Positions 29,546-37,453 of a stretch of DNA of 64,000 nt are shown piece after piece. Both the position numbers and the translations under genes were made by a program. The number at the start of each line of letters is the position of its first letter. The first letter of the stretch is position 1. Below the pieces are notes generated by a model. The model had not been told where the DNA came from. It did no database searches and saw nothing but the letters and a program-made list of their open reading frames with translations. The stretch is taken from NCBI RefSeq assembly GCF_024519285.1, contig NZ_JAMZCY010000004.1:1-64000 (forward strand), written 5' to 3'. This DNA comes from Cohnella sp. WQ 127256 (GTDB lineage: Bacteria > Bacillota > Bacilli > Paenibacillales > Paenibacillaceae).

Positions 29546-29643
29546 TCCCGATATCCCCCTCTCGAATGGTCTATCTTTAATTTAATGGGTATTTGTTCAA
29601 CCCAGATTTTCTGCAAACAACTTAGAAGAATTCCCCGTAAGTA

Positions 29644-29655
29644 GAATGTGTGTTC
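29644..29655 (-). promoter_or_regulatory. LexA (SOS) box of uvrB
   Basis: Minus strand GAACACACATTC, identical to the uvrA box at 26375-26386, again six bases downstream of the -10 element. Confidence 0.72.
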
Positions 29656-29661
29656 TCATTT

Positions 29662-29690
29662 ATTATATCTTTTTCAACCCCTACCGTCAA
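29662..29690 (-). promoter_or_regulatory. uvrB promoter (sigma-A)
   Basis: Minus strand -35 TTGACG (29690-29685), 17-base spacer, -10 TATAAT (29667-29662). The uvrB leader 29546-29643 shows nothing further. Confidence 0.8.
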
Positions 29691-29800
29691 AAGCAGCACA
29701 CGGCATAAACCCACTCCTTATTCCTGACGTAAATATCGTGCATTGCGATAAAATTTGTAATTTAGAAAGACTCGTTTTGTGTCAGAATCAACCCATTTTC

Positions 29801-29809
29801 TGATATGAT
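29801..29809 (+). promoter_or_regulatory. extended -10 promoter of the SPFH gene
   Basis: TGATATGAT (TGn extended -10, TATGAT at 29804-29809). The ATG at 29810 directly follows and cannot be transcribed, so the gene must start at the later ATG (29867). Confidence 0.5.
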
Positions 29810-29866
29810 ATGGGAAAAGGCTTTTCCGTCCGGTGGACGGTAGCAGACTGGGAGAGTGAGTGCAGC

Positions 29867-30889
29867 ATGGGTTTGTTTGATTTCATTAGAGGTCAATTTA
29901 TAGAGGTCATTGAATGGCTAGACGATAAGGGGGTTCTCGTGTATCGTTTTCCCGCTTATGATAATGCCATCAAAATGGGAGCTAAGCTCATCGTTCGTGA
30001 ATCTCAGACCGCGATATTCGTGAATGAAGGGCAGATTGCCGATGTATTCGGACCAGGAACGCACACCTTAAGTACTCAGAATCTTCCTGTGCTTACAGCT
30101 CTGAATTCGTGGAAGTATGCGTTCAACTCCCCCTTCAAATCAGACGTCTATTTTCTGAATATGACCAATTTCACAGATCAGAAGTGGGGGACGACAAATC
30201 CCGTTATTATGCGTGATCCGGAGTTCGGGATTATTCGTATGCGTGGATACGGCAGCTATGCAATTAAAATCAACGACCCTGCCGTTTTCCTTAAAGAAAT
30301 ATTTGGTACAAAACAAGAATTCACTACCGCTAGTATTACCGGATATCTCAAGTCAATCGTCGTTTCTGGCATTAGTGACATGATCGGGGAGGCAAAAATA
30401 CCCGTTGCGGACCTATCCAGCTCCTATGATGAATTGGGGCAGCTCTCCGTCACTAAGCTCCAATCCCATTTCTCGGGGCTTGGCCTAGCATTAACAAGCG
30501 TAACGATTGAGAATATATCGCTCCCGGAAGATGTTGAGAAGATGATAGATCGTAAGTCATCAATGAACATTGCCGGAAATCTGGATCAATACATGAAATT
30601 CCAAACTGCTGAGGCGATCCGCGACGCAGCTAACCAGGATGGTGGCGTCGCCGGTACGGGCGCAGGGCTTGGGGCAGGAATGGCGATGGGACAAATGATG
30701 GGACAGATGATGAACCAGATGACAAGTCGCCCTCAGGAGCAAGTCCCTGTCACTCCCCAACAGCCGCCTGTACAGCAGCCTTCAACATCCGGTCAACAAC
30801 AGGCTAGTGGTAAAAAGTTTTGTTCAGAATGCGGCAGTAAGCTAGCTGAAAATGTAAAATTCTGTTCCGATTGTGGTAGCAAAGTTTAA
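29867..30889 (+). CDS. SPFH-domain protein with C-terminal zinc ribbon (YdjI-like)
   Basis: 340 residues from the ATG at 29867. An N-terminal SPFH/virion-core domain (about 1-235; ESQTAIFVNEGQIADVFGPG and KWGTTNPVIMRDP are typical) is followed by a Gly/Met/Gln-rich linker (about 245-315) and a zinc ribbon with two CxxC pairs (CSECGSKL, CSDCGSKV). Bacillus YdjI has this fold and belongs to the ydjFGHI envelope-stress operon with PspA. The next gene here is YdjG-like, so a membrane-stress scaffold is the likely role. No PspA gene is in the window. Confidence 0.82.
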   Translation: MGLFDFIRGQFIEVIEWLDDKGVLVYRFPAYDNAIKMGAKLIVRESQTAIFVNEGQIADVFGPGTHTLSTQNLPVLTALNSWKYAFNSPFKSDVYFLNMTNFTDQKWGTTNPVIMRDPEFGIIRMRGYGSYAIKINDPAVFLKEIFGTKQEFTTASITGYLKSIVVSGISDMIGEAKIPVADLSSSYDELGQLSVTKLQSHFSGLGLALTSVTIENISLPEDVEKMIDRKSSMNIAGNLDQYMKFQTAEAIRDAANQDGGVAGTGAGLGAGMAMGQMMGQMMNQMTSRPQEQVPVTPQQPPVQQPSTSGQQQASGKKFCSECGSKLAENVKFCSDCGSKV

Positions 30890-30901
30890 GCGGAGGTGCC
30901 T

Positions 30902-32017
30902 ATGAGCACACAGTCCTCAACCACCGCAATCCGATTCCCCTGTGCAGGCTGTGCAGGGCCGATGGTATTCGATGCGGAGAGCCAAAATTTGAAATGCCAG
31001 TATTGCAGCGCTGAGCAAACGATAGAGAATATGATGGAGCAACCCCAGGAGCATCCTTTCAGCTGCAGTGACGAGGATATGACTGAGCTGCAGGATTGGG
31101 GTACGGAGCAGCAAGCGATTCACTGTGAAACCTGTGGAGGAGAAACCTTGATCCCCGCTAGTCAGACGACGTCGTTGTGTGTGTTCTGCGGATCGCCCAA
31201 GGTACTTCCACAGGATGATGTTCGCAGCATTCGTCCGGAGTCGATCATACCTTTTCAAGTATCACGCGACAAAGCCTTAAGCTCCTTCGCGGCTTGGAAG
31301 AAAAAACGGTGGTTTCTACCGAATTCATTCAAAAAACAAAATGTAAGCTCGCAGCTAAACAGCATCTATATTCCATATTGGACTTATGACACCGAAACCT
31401 ATTCGGTATACTCCGCTGAAGTAGGGATCTACCATTATCGGACGGTAACTCGTACAAGGGTCGTTAATGGAAAGACGGAAACCTATACCGCACAAGAACG
31501 GTATACCGTGTGGCATTCTACACAGGGCGATTATGATCGTTCGTTCGATGATATTCTCATCCCTGCCTCTGGACATTACGATTCAGGTTTACTTCATAAG
31601 CTCGGAGATTTCAACCTAAGTGAGCTTCATATGTATAAGCCCGAATATTTAAGCGGATATATCTCTGAACGATATTCCGTATCCCGCGAACAAGGCTGGG
31701 ATAACGCCCAGGAAGTCGCCGACGATCAGTTAAAGACGGATATTAAACGCATCATTGGCGGCGATGAAATTCGCAACTTAAGAATCCGAACGACTTTTGA
31801 TGATATTACTTACAAGCACTTATTACTTCCGGTATGGAACGCTAATTATACGTATAAATCTAAAGCTTATTACTACATGGTTAACGGTCAGACCGGTACC
31901 GTCTCCGGTCACGTCCCTCGTAGTGCAATCAAAATCACCTTGTTCACTTTACTCTGCCTAGGTATTGTTGGCGCGATTGTAGTATTGGTCATGATGAACC
32001 AGCAGCCTCAAGTTTAA
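30902..32017 (+). CDS. zinc-ribbon membrane protein (YdjG-like)
   Basis: 371 residues from the ATG at 30902, just after GGAGGT; the in-frame GTG at 30896 is part of that site. Two TFIIB-type zinc ribbons lie in the N-terminal 80 residues (CAGC...CQYC and CETC...CVFC), then a cytosolic beta-rich region with YIPYWTYD and VLLP-type strands, and one C-terminal membrane helix (about 343-365). It starts 12 bases after the SPFH gene, so the two form an operon. In Bacillus, YdjG and its neighbour help recruit PspA to the membrane; that role is inferred by homology and context. Confidence 0.8.
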   Translation: MSTQSSTTAIRFPCAGCAGPMVFDAESQNLKCQYCSAEQTIENMMEQPQEHPFSCSDEDMTELQDWGTEQQAIHCETCGGETLIPASQTTSLCVFCGSPKVLPQDDVRSIRPESIIPFQVSRDKALSSFAAWKKKRWFLPNSFKKQNVSSQLNSIYIPYWTYDTETYSVYSAEVGIYHYRTVTRTRVVNGKTETYTAQERYTVWHSTQGDYDRSFDDILIPASGHYDSGLLHKLGDFNLSELHMYKPEYLSGYISERYSVSREQGWDNAQEVADDQLKTDIKRIIGGDEIRNLRIRTTFDDITYKHLLLPVWNANYTYKSKAYYYMVNGQTGTVSGHVPRSAIKITLFTLLCLGIVGAIVVLVMMNQQPQV

Positions 32018-32041
32018 GCTTATGTAGCGTGTGGTCTTACT

Positions 32042-32080
32042 AAAGTGAAGGTGTAGGATTTTCCTACACCTTCACTTTTT
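32042..32080 (+). terminator. terminator after the SPFH/zinc-ribbon operon
   Basis: A perfect 16-bp stem, 32043-32058 with 32062-32077, a three-base loop and a run of seven T. Confidence 0.95.
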
Positions 32081-32082
32081 TT

Positions 32083-32110
32083 ATTGTTGTCATTTTATTG
32101 TTGTCATTTT
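32083..32110. repeat. 14-bp tandem duplication
   Basis: ATTGTTGTCATTTT occurs twice head-to-tail (32083-32096 and 32097-32110), directly upstream of the arsR/sdpR-like promoter. It may simply be slippage, or may set spacing for upstream contacts. Confidence 0.8.
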
Positions 32111-32114
32111 ATGG

Positions 32115-32177
32115 TTGACTCGTTTTAATATTTAGCTTATCATCTAAATATAGGATTTAGACAATTAACTAAATATC
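32115..32177 (+). promoter_or_regulatory. promoter with two palindromic ArsR/SdpR-type operators
   Basis: -35 TTGACT (32115-32120), 17-base spacer, -10 TATCAT (32138-32143). Palindrome 1, ATATTTAG-N8-CTAAATAT (32128-32151), encloses the -10. Palindrome 2, ATTTAG-N8-CTAAAT (32155-32174), lies just downstream. Both share half-site and spacing, as expected for a dimeric autorepressor. Confidence 0.75.
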
Positions 32178-32212
32178 AAAAGCACCCTCTTTCGGAAGGA
32201 GGAACCCATACC

Positions 32213-32497
32213 ATGAATGATGCCTTCAAAGCACTATCCGATCCGACGAGAAGAAAAATACTTCAGCTACTGAAGGAGAAAGACCTTTCTGCAGGCGACA
32301 TCGCCGATCAATTCAACATCTCCAAGCCAAGCATTTCTCACCATCTAAACATTCTCAAGCAAGCTCAGCTCGTCCAAGACGAGCGGCAAGGACAGAGCAT
32401 CATCTACTCGATTAACCTCACCGTCATGCAAGAAGCCATGGGTTGGTTTCTCGGCATGATTGGAACAAAAGGAGATCTCCCCGATGACGAACGTTAA
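32213..32497 (+). CDS. ArsR-family repressor (SdpR-like)
   Basis: 94 residues. It is a single winged helix: SDPTRRKILQLL (helix 1), DLSAGDIADQFNISKPSISH (helix-turn-helix) and the wing VQDERQGQSIIYSI. There are no metal-binding Cys motifs, so it is unlikely to be a metal sensor. It is followed, with a 14-base overlap, by an SdpI-like membrane protein, the arrangement of Bacillus sdpRI, where SdpR represses its own operon until SdpI captures it at the membrane. Two palindromic operators lie upstream. Confidence 0.88.
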   Translation: MNDAFKALSDPTRRKILQLLKEKDLSAGDIADQFNISKPSISHHLNILKQAQLVQDERQGQSIIYSINLTVMQEAMGWFLGMIGTKGDLPDDER

Positions 32498-33173
32498 TGA
32501 CAATGTTAATGAAACCAAGAAAGCCGCATGGTCCAAACTAGATTGGCTACTGCTTGGAACAAATGTACTACTGCTGGTCATTATGTACCTCGTCTTTAAT
32601 AACCAACTGCCAGATGAAGTAGCCTCTCACTACAATGTACATGGTGAAGCAGATCGTACGATGGTAAAGTGGAGCTTCTGGCTTATGTATGCCGGAGTTG
32701 GTATTGCCTTACCTTCGTTTCTATCGGCAATGCGGTATATCGATCCACGCAAAAAAAACTATTCCCGCTTCGAAGACTATTACAATTTAATGCGCTGGAC
32801 CATTAGTCTTTTCCTCCATGCAGTATTCTTGCTTCTCATTCTTGATAACCTTGGCCACAACTTACCCACTCTAAAACTCGTTATCGGCGCATTAGGCATC
32901 CTATGGATTATCATCGGGAATCGGATGGGACAAGTACGCAGTAACTTCTTCATCGGCATTCGGACTCCTTGGGCGCTGATGAGCGAGAGCAATTGGCGCT
33001 CAACACACCGTTTGGGTGGACGATTATGGGTTCTCGCCGGAGTTATCATGTTTGCAAGCGTATGGTTTGTACCCTCAACTTGGGCTACCGGAATTTTGCT
33101 AGCTTGCACAATAAGTAGTTCAATCGTTCCAACTTTGTACTCCTATGTTCTGTATAGAAGAGCAAAGGCTTAA
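32484..33173 (+). CDS. SdpI-family membrane protein (immunity/signal protein)
   Basis: 229 residues from the ATG at 32484, preceded by AAAGGAGAT. Six hydrophobic segments. The N-terminal part is DUF1648-like (NNQLPDEVASHYNVHGEADR) and the second half has the SdpI signature GIRTPWALMSESNWRSTHRLGGRL. SdpI protects Bacillus from the SdpC toxin and sequesters SdpR. No sdpABC toxin genes are in the window, so this is an orphan immunity or sensing pair. The gene overlaps the repressor by 14 bases and is translationally coupled. Confidence 0.85.
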   Translation: MTNVNDNVNETKKAAWSKLDWLLLGTNVLLLVIMYLVFNNQLPDEVASHYNVHGEADRTMVKWSFWLMYAGVGIALPSFLSAMRYIDPRKKNYSRFEDYYNLMRWTISLFLHAVFLLLILDNLGHNLPTLKLVIGALGILWIIIGNRMGQVRSNFFIGIRTPWALMSESNWRSTHRLGGRLWVLAGVIMFASVWFVPSTWATGILLACTISSSIVPTLYSYVLYRRAKA

Positions 33174-33209
33174 GTTTTTCAAAATCCATTTCGAGGAGAC
33201 ATCCATTCT

Positions 33210-34904
33210 ATGAAAAAAATTGCCCTATTACTAAGCATCGCACTTCTTCTCACGACATTCCCTGCAATGGCATCGGCTGCCGGAATCAAGGTCATTGTTA
33301 ATGACAAAGCCATCACATTTTCTGATGCTCAACCTTATCAAAAGGGAAATGACCTTTGGATTCCCCTTCGACAAGTTGCTCAGGCACTGGGTATGAAGAT
33401 TGGCTTTACGCAAAGCACAAACAAGGTTGAGCTGACTAAAGCATCTGTAAAAATTGTATTCAAAATTGGTAGTGCTGAAGCCGCTATTAACAATGGCAAG
33501 CCTATCTCTTTTGCCACAGCAGCAGTACTTAAACAGAACCGGGTATATGTCCCGACTTCTTTCTTCTCGAAAGTACTCGGACTCACTGCCACTTATCATG
33601 CTGATCGTGCAGAAGCCGTCATTAGCGTTCCTAAAGGAGCAGATGATATCCCAACTACTATCGTTAATCAATTAACCGCGGGAGCTTATCAACAGCTATC
33701 AGATGATTATTTTGACGAATCGATCAAACCAATCCTAACCGTAAAAGCCTTGCAAACGGGCTGGGAGCAGATTGGCTCGGCGGTTGGAGACTTTGTGGGT
33801 ATTCAATCGATAGAACAGAATCCTAATGTAACTGATTACAAAGAAATCAAAGTTCTTATCGCATTCTCGAAAGCAAACCTCAACCTCAATCTTAAGCTTA
33901 ATGACCAAAACAAGATTATCAGCCTTATGCTTGTACCTGCTGAAACCCCTGTAACCCCAGTCGCGACTCCTGAGGGTCTGGTGGAGGAAACCGTTGTAAT
34001 CGGAGCTGGAACCAAATACCCGTTACCAGGAACACTGACTTTACCCAAGAACGCAAGTGGACCAGTAGCTGCAGTCATCCTCGTTCACGGCTCCGGAGCT
34101 CAAGACCGAGACGAGACGATAAATGGAAACAAGCCATTCCGTGATATCGCATGGGGTCTTGCCCAACAAGGGATTGCCGTGCTTCGTTATGACAAAAGAA
34201 CATTCGCTCACGGCCAAAGCTTTACTCCAGACATGCTAACCACATTCACCGTCAAAGATGAAACGGTCGATGATGCAATCGCTGCCTCCAAGCTAATCAA
34301 AGACGACAAACGCATCGATGCTTCCCAAGTGTACATTGTCGGCCATAGCTTAGGCGGCATGCTTGCTCCGCGAATAGATGCTGAAGGCGGAAACTTCGCT
34401 GGCTTAGTCATTCTCGCAGGTTCAACTCGTCCGTTATGGGAAATTATTACCGATCAGAACATGGATATCATCAAAACGATCGACGATAAGGATCCCGCGA
34501 AAAAGGCGAGTGAAGCGTTGGTTGCCGCCGAGTTACTTAAAGCCCAAAACCTTAGTAAATTGTCCGATTCGGAAGCGATTAAGCAACAAATATTTGGACT
34601 GCCCGCTCTTTACTTCAAAGAAATGGACGCCCATAGCACCAAAGATTTTGTAAACAAATTAACTAAGCCTATCCTTGTTCTTCAAGGTGAAGATGATTTC
34701 CAAGTATATGCGAAAGATTTCACCCTGTGGAAAGATCAGCTCAAAGGAAACGCAAAAGCGTCCTTTAAGCTCTACCCAGGCCTAAGTCACCTCTTCATTA
34801 ATTACAGCGGTGAAGGTGAAAATACACTCGAAGAATATAAGCAACCTGGAACTGTCGATTCACAGTTCATTCAAGATATCGCAGACTGGATAAATAAGAA
34901 GTAA
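33210..34904 (+). CDS. secreted alpha/beta hydrolase with copper-amine-oxidase-N-like domain
   Basis: 564 residues. Signal peptide MKKIALLLSIALLLTTF to ASA, then a copper amine oxidase N-terminal-like surface domain (about 27-145; NDLWIPLRQVAQALG), a DUF3887-like domain (about 150-245) and a C-terminal alpha/beta hydrolase (about 258-564). The nucleophile elbow is GHSLGG, the acid is probably the Asp in QGEDDF and the base the His in GLSHLF, so the triad is complete; the oxyanion block HGSGAQDRD fits BAAT/dienelactone-hydrolase-like esterases. GAGGAGA precedes the ATG, 36 bases after the sdpI-like gene. The substrate is unknown. Confidence 0.87.
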   Translation: MKKIALLLSIALLLTTFPAMASAAGIKVIVNDKAITFSDAQPYQKGNDLWIPLRQVAQALGMKIGFTQSTNKVELTKASVKIVFKIGSAEAAINNGKPISFATAAVLKQNRVYVPTSFFSKVLGLTATYHADRAEAVISVPKGADDIPTTIVNQLTAGAYQQLSDDYFDESIKPILTVKALQTGWEQIGSAVGDFVGIQSIEQNPNVTDYKEIKVLIAFSKANLNLNLKLNDQNKIISLMLVPAETPVTPVATPEGLVEETVVIGAGTKYPLPGTLTLPKNASGPVAAVILVHGSGAQDRDETINGNKPFRDIAWGLAQQGIAVLRYDKRTFAHGQSFTPDMLTTFTVKDETVDDAIAASKLIKDDKRIDASQVYIVGHSLGGMLAPRIDAEGGNFAGLVILAGSTRPLWEIITDQNMDIIKTIDDKDPAKKASEALVAAELLKAQNLSKLSDSEAIKQQIFGLPALYFKEMDAHSTKDFVNKLTKPILVLQGEDDFQVYAKDFTLWKDQLKGNAKASFKLYPGLSHLFINYSGEGENTLEEYKQPGTVDSQFIQDIADWINKK

Positions 34905-34926
34905 ATCAACGTCTACTATACAGCTT

Positions 34927-35244
34927 CTAATGTTCAAGCAGCTTTAATCCAACAACCGCACTTACGATCAGACAGAGAAAGAAAATTCTTTTGGCATCGC
35001 GGGACTCTTGATAAAATAGCATTCCGACAAGAGTCCCGCCAACTGTTCCGATCGCGGTCCATACAGCATAGGCAGTGCCCATGGAGATGGACCTCATCGC
35101 AACTGAAAGCAAACTCAGACTCACTCCAAAACCGCCAACAATCATAAGAAGGTTGAGTGCATTTTTATTATTTTTCAACCGATTCATGCCAAGCACACCA
35201 ACGACCTCGAACAATCCTGCGATAATCAATACAAGCCACGCCAT
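34927..35244 (-). CDS. SMR-family transporter subunit (YkkD/Gdx-like)
   Basis: 105 residues, four membrane helices; the conserved Glu of SMR proteins is in helix 1 (IIAGLFEVVGVLGMN) and GTAYAVWTAIG is the helix 3 signature. AGGAGGTG precedes the ATG, which overlaps the stop of the upstream SMR gene by one base (TAATG). Paired SMR genes of this type work as a heterodimer. Downstream of a guanidine riboswitch, guanidinium export is the expected role. The final gene of the unit converges with the hydrolase gene 22 bases away. Confidence 0.9.
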   Translation of the reverse strand: MAWLVLIIAGLFEVVGVLGMNRLKNNKNALNLLMIVGGFGVSLSLLSVAMRSISMGTAYAVWTAIGTVGGTLVGMLFYQESRDAKRIFFLCLIVSAVVGLKLLEH

Positions 35245-35582
35245 TACTCTTCCACCTCCTGCACACCAGTTGCAGTCGTCATCTTCAGACCGACAATCCC
35301 GATGATTAACACAATGACTAATGCTAGCTTCCCTGCGTCCAATGTGATATTGAAAAAGACCGCTTCAGCAAGCACTGCCCCTGCCGCACCAATACCTGTA
35401 AAGACAGCATAAGTCGTGCCCACAGGTAAAGCTTGGCTAACATATAGCAATCCAAAAAAGCTAATAAAAATTCCGAGTACCGTTAAAGTCCATTCCCCCA
35501 CACTCGTCGCGTGCTTCATACCCGACACCCATCCAATTTCACAACAGCCTGCCAACAATAATACTAACCAATACCGATTCAT
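35244..35582 (-). CDS. SMR-family transporter subunit (YkkC/Gdx-like)
   Basis: 112 residues from the ATG at 35582 (GGAGGTG upstream); a longer frame to 35621 runs through the ribosome site. Four helices, with the substrate-coupling Glu in CCEIGWVSGMKH and the helix 3 motif GTTYAVFTGIGA. Cotranscribed with the second SMR gene and preceded by a guanidine-I riboswitch, so the pair probably exports guanidinium. It resembles Bacillus ykkCD. Confidence 0.9.
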   Translation of the reverse strand: MNRYWLVLLLAGCCEIGWVSGMKHATSVGEWTLTVLGIFISFFGLLYVSQALPVGTTYAVFTGIGAAGAVLAEAVFFNITLDAGKLALVIVLIIGIVGLKMTTATGVQEVEE

Positions 35583-35674
35583 AGCTACACCTCCATGTTG
35601 TATTCTTTCCCTGCGAAGCAAGCATAAACAATTATGTCCGTCATATGAGGGCGGAAAACCGTTTATGAATCGTC

Positions 35675-35748
35675 AAAAAAACCCGAAAGCATCGCAGGCT
35701 GCGTAACGTTTAAACGTCACTTCAAGCCGTCATCGATACTCCCGGGTT
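35675..35748 (-). terminator. riboswitch expression platform (conditional terminator)
   Basis: On the minus strand a 15-bp stem joins 35748-35734 with 35694-35680, followed by seven T. Its 5' arm includes the CCCGGGAG that closes the aptamer, so aptamer and terminator are mutually exclusive. An inner hairpin (ACGTTTAAACGT) sits in the loop. Ligand binding would prevent termination and switch the SMR genes on. Confidence 0.88.
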
Positions 35749-35843
35749 TTTATCCCGCCGTGTTCATCCTCGCTTCGATGCAAAGATGCGCTCCCTCTCG
35801 GACCGAACCGATGCTCAGCAAAGCACCGTGGAACCCTAGAAAG
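35737..35843 (-). ncRNA. guanidine-I (ykkC) riboswitch aptamer
   Basis: Minus strand has all the hallmark blocks in order: CTAGGGTTCC (35839-35830), GGTCCGAGAGG near the middle, ACACGGCGGGATAAAA, and the closing CCCGGGAG (35746-35739). These define the ykkC class that binds guanidinium. It lies between a good promoter and the SMR gene pair. Confidence 0.95.
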
Positions 35844-35867
35844 CCTATTTACTGATGATATCCATCT

Positions 35868-35896
35868 AAAATACTTCACATCCGACGTGGAGTCAA
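35868..35896 (-). promoter_or_regulatory. promoter of the riboswitch-SMR operon
   Basis: Minus strand -35 TTGACT (35896-35891), 17-base spacer, -10 TATTTT (35873-35868). The -35 overlaps the stop codon of the preceding PDZ protein gene. Confidence 0.65.
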
Positions 35897-37332
35897 GACT
35901 TGTTTCGAGATTGCGAGCTCCGAGGTGGAAGTCCAGCAGCTTTAGCCGCTTCCTCTTCTTCGATAGCCAAGGCCAGTGCAATTGCGGCCGCTTCCTCTTC
36001 TTCCGCTGCTGCAAGCTCTGCCGCCGCTTGCTCAGCTTCTTGGCGTGCTTTCATCGTCGGCGAATTCCCTAGCCTACGTGCTCCTGCTGCCCTAAGCATC
36101 TGCCAAATCGAAGCTGAGCGAGACGCTGCAACAAACTCTACGTCATCATCTGGAGCTAGGATCAAGCCAAGCTGGTAATGCTCACCTTCGTAACGCGCAC
36201 GCTGTAAAAATTTGATGTGGCCATCGCGGTTAGCGACTTCTATTTTGCAAAATGCAGATTGCTTCTGAAGAGCGGCATGCAGCTCCTCCTTATTGCGAAC
36301 GGTAGACCCGTTTACCTTCTTAATCAATTCACCGGATTGAAAGCCTAACTCACTCGCTGGCGTGTTAGGCAACACAGCAAGCACTTTAACTCCATTCCCA
36401 TCCTGTGCGAATAAAGGACTACGCCCAGTTTCCCGCATACGGCTGACGACAAGCAAACCTTCATGCAATACAAATGCAGCTACTGCAGCAACTACACTAA
36501 GGGGTGACCAGAACTGTGCACCGATCGCGAGCGCCGCAATGGCTCCCCCGTATAGCATGAGCGTGTTTCCTGAAGCACGCGCTTTGTCTTCTGGCCAGAA
36601 GCTTGTCGTTCGATCACTGAAGCCAATCAATACAGGAAAGGCTAATATACTCCATGTAGCCGTCTCTCCTACACCCCCAAACAGGGGCATCCACGGAAGT
36701 GTAAACCCACCACCCGCTGACGGTATGAGCCACAGAAGGGGAATAGGCCATACACCAGATAGGGAGTATGCACCCAATAGCTTCCCCCTCTTTCCTTGTA
36801 GGAACAGAGGAATTGCCTGCTTAGCACCCTGTAAGCGCACCAGAAAGCCTTCCGCAATGTGCAACAGGCCGGCAATAAAGAGTAGTCCTGGAACATCAAT
36901 AGCCGCAAGTGTATTCAACGCATCAGAGAATGCTCCCGGCGATGCTGTCGCTTCAAGTCCTGTCCACTCAGATAGAGCTTGCAGCAAGCCTAACACGCCT
37001 GCTGCATAGGCCAAGCACACATACCGGAGTTGAAAGATGGCAAGTACACCCATAACAATCCAAAGGAACATCAACGTTTCTGAGGTGAGTCCTGCTCCAG
37101 CACCAAGTCCTACCAAGGATAATACGATACCAACTGCAACTCCGGCTATGACCCTCGATAGCGTCAAGTACAGGGAACCATAAAGTCTGACGTGGAACAG
37201 CTTGCGCTGTAGCTTAACCCCGAGACGTGCATGCCACCATACGAGTATTACCGCGATATAAAAATACGGGAGTGTGAACAATCCAATTACAGCTTGTCCT
37301 GCTTCCCGCAATACGTTCACTAGAGGATCCAA
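35893..37332 (-). CDS. minJ: polytopic PDZ membrane protein, MinJ-like
   Basis: 479 residues with a TTG start just after GGGGAGGGG. Eight or so hydrophobic segments (about 15-310) are followed by a cytosolic PDZ domain (about 325-405; VLPNTPASELGFQSGELIKKVNG). In Bacillus, MinJ bridges DivIVA to MinCD for septum placement and lies directly after ftsE-ftsX-ctpB, exactly the order seen here, which is the main support for the name. The C-terminus carries an Ala/Glu-rich helical tail (about 425-465, EEEEAAAIALALAIEEEEAA) that I would not expect in the Bacillus protein. It is separated from ctpB by a terminator. Confidence 0.72.
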   Translation of the reverse strand: MDPLVNVLREAGQAVIGLFTLPYFYIAVILVWWHARLGVKLQRKLFHVRLYGSLYLTLSRVIAGVAVGIVLSLVGLGAGAGLTSETLMFLWIVMGVLAIFQLRYVCLAYAAGVLGLLQALSEWTGLEATASPGAFSDALNTLAAIDVPGLLFIAGLLHIAEGFLVRLQGAKQAIPLFLQGKRGKLLGAYSLSGVWPIPLLWLIPSAGGGFTLPWMPLFGGVGETATWSILAFPVLIGFSDRTTSFWPEDKARASGNTLMLYGGAIAALAIGAQFWSPLSVVAAVAAFVLHEGLLVVSRMRETGRSPLFAQDGNGVKVLAVLPNTPASELGFQSGELIKKVNGSTVRNKEELHAALQKQSAFCKIEVANRDGHIKFLQRARYEGEHYQLGLILAPDDDVEFVAASRSASIWQMLRAAGARRLGNSPTMKARQEAEQAAAELAAAEEEEAAAIALALAIEEEEAAKAAGLPPRSSQSRNKS

Positions 37333-37380
37333 TTACCCCTCCCCTTTCATCCAGTAAACCGACTTCTTCAATTTATTGCA

Positions 37381-37409
37381 AAAAGGAAGTTGACCTGTGG
37401 TCAACCTCC
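37381..37409 (-). terminator. terminator after ctpB
   Basis: On the minus strand GGAGGTTGACC (37409-37399) pairs with GGTCAACTTCC (37395-37385), three-base loop, then TTTTTGC. Confidence 0.9.
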
Positions 37410-37453
37410 TAAACTATTCGACAATAGGATGTAAATTCCTTCTCCGTCCTGCC

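Noticed and set aside
36362..37009. Antisense ORF of 215 codons opposite the MinJ-like gene
   Set aside because: Shadow of the real gene; the minus-strand frame has PDZ and membrane features while this one has none.
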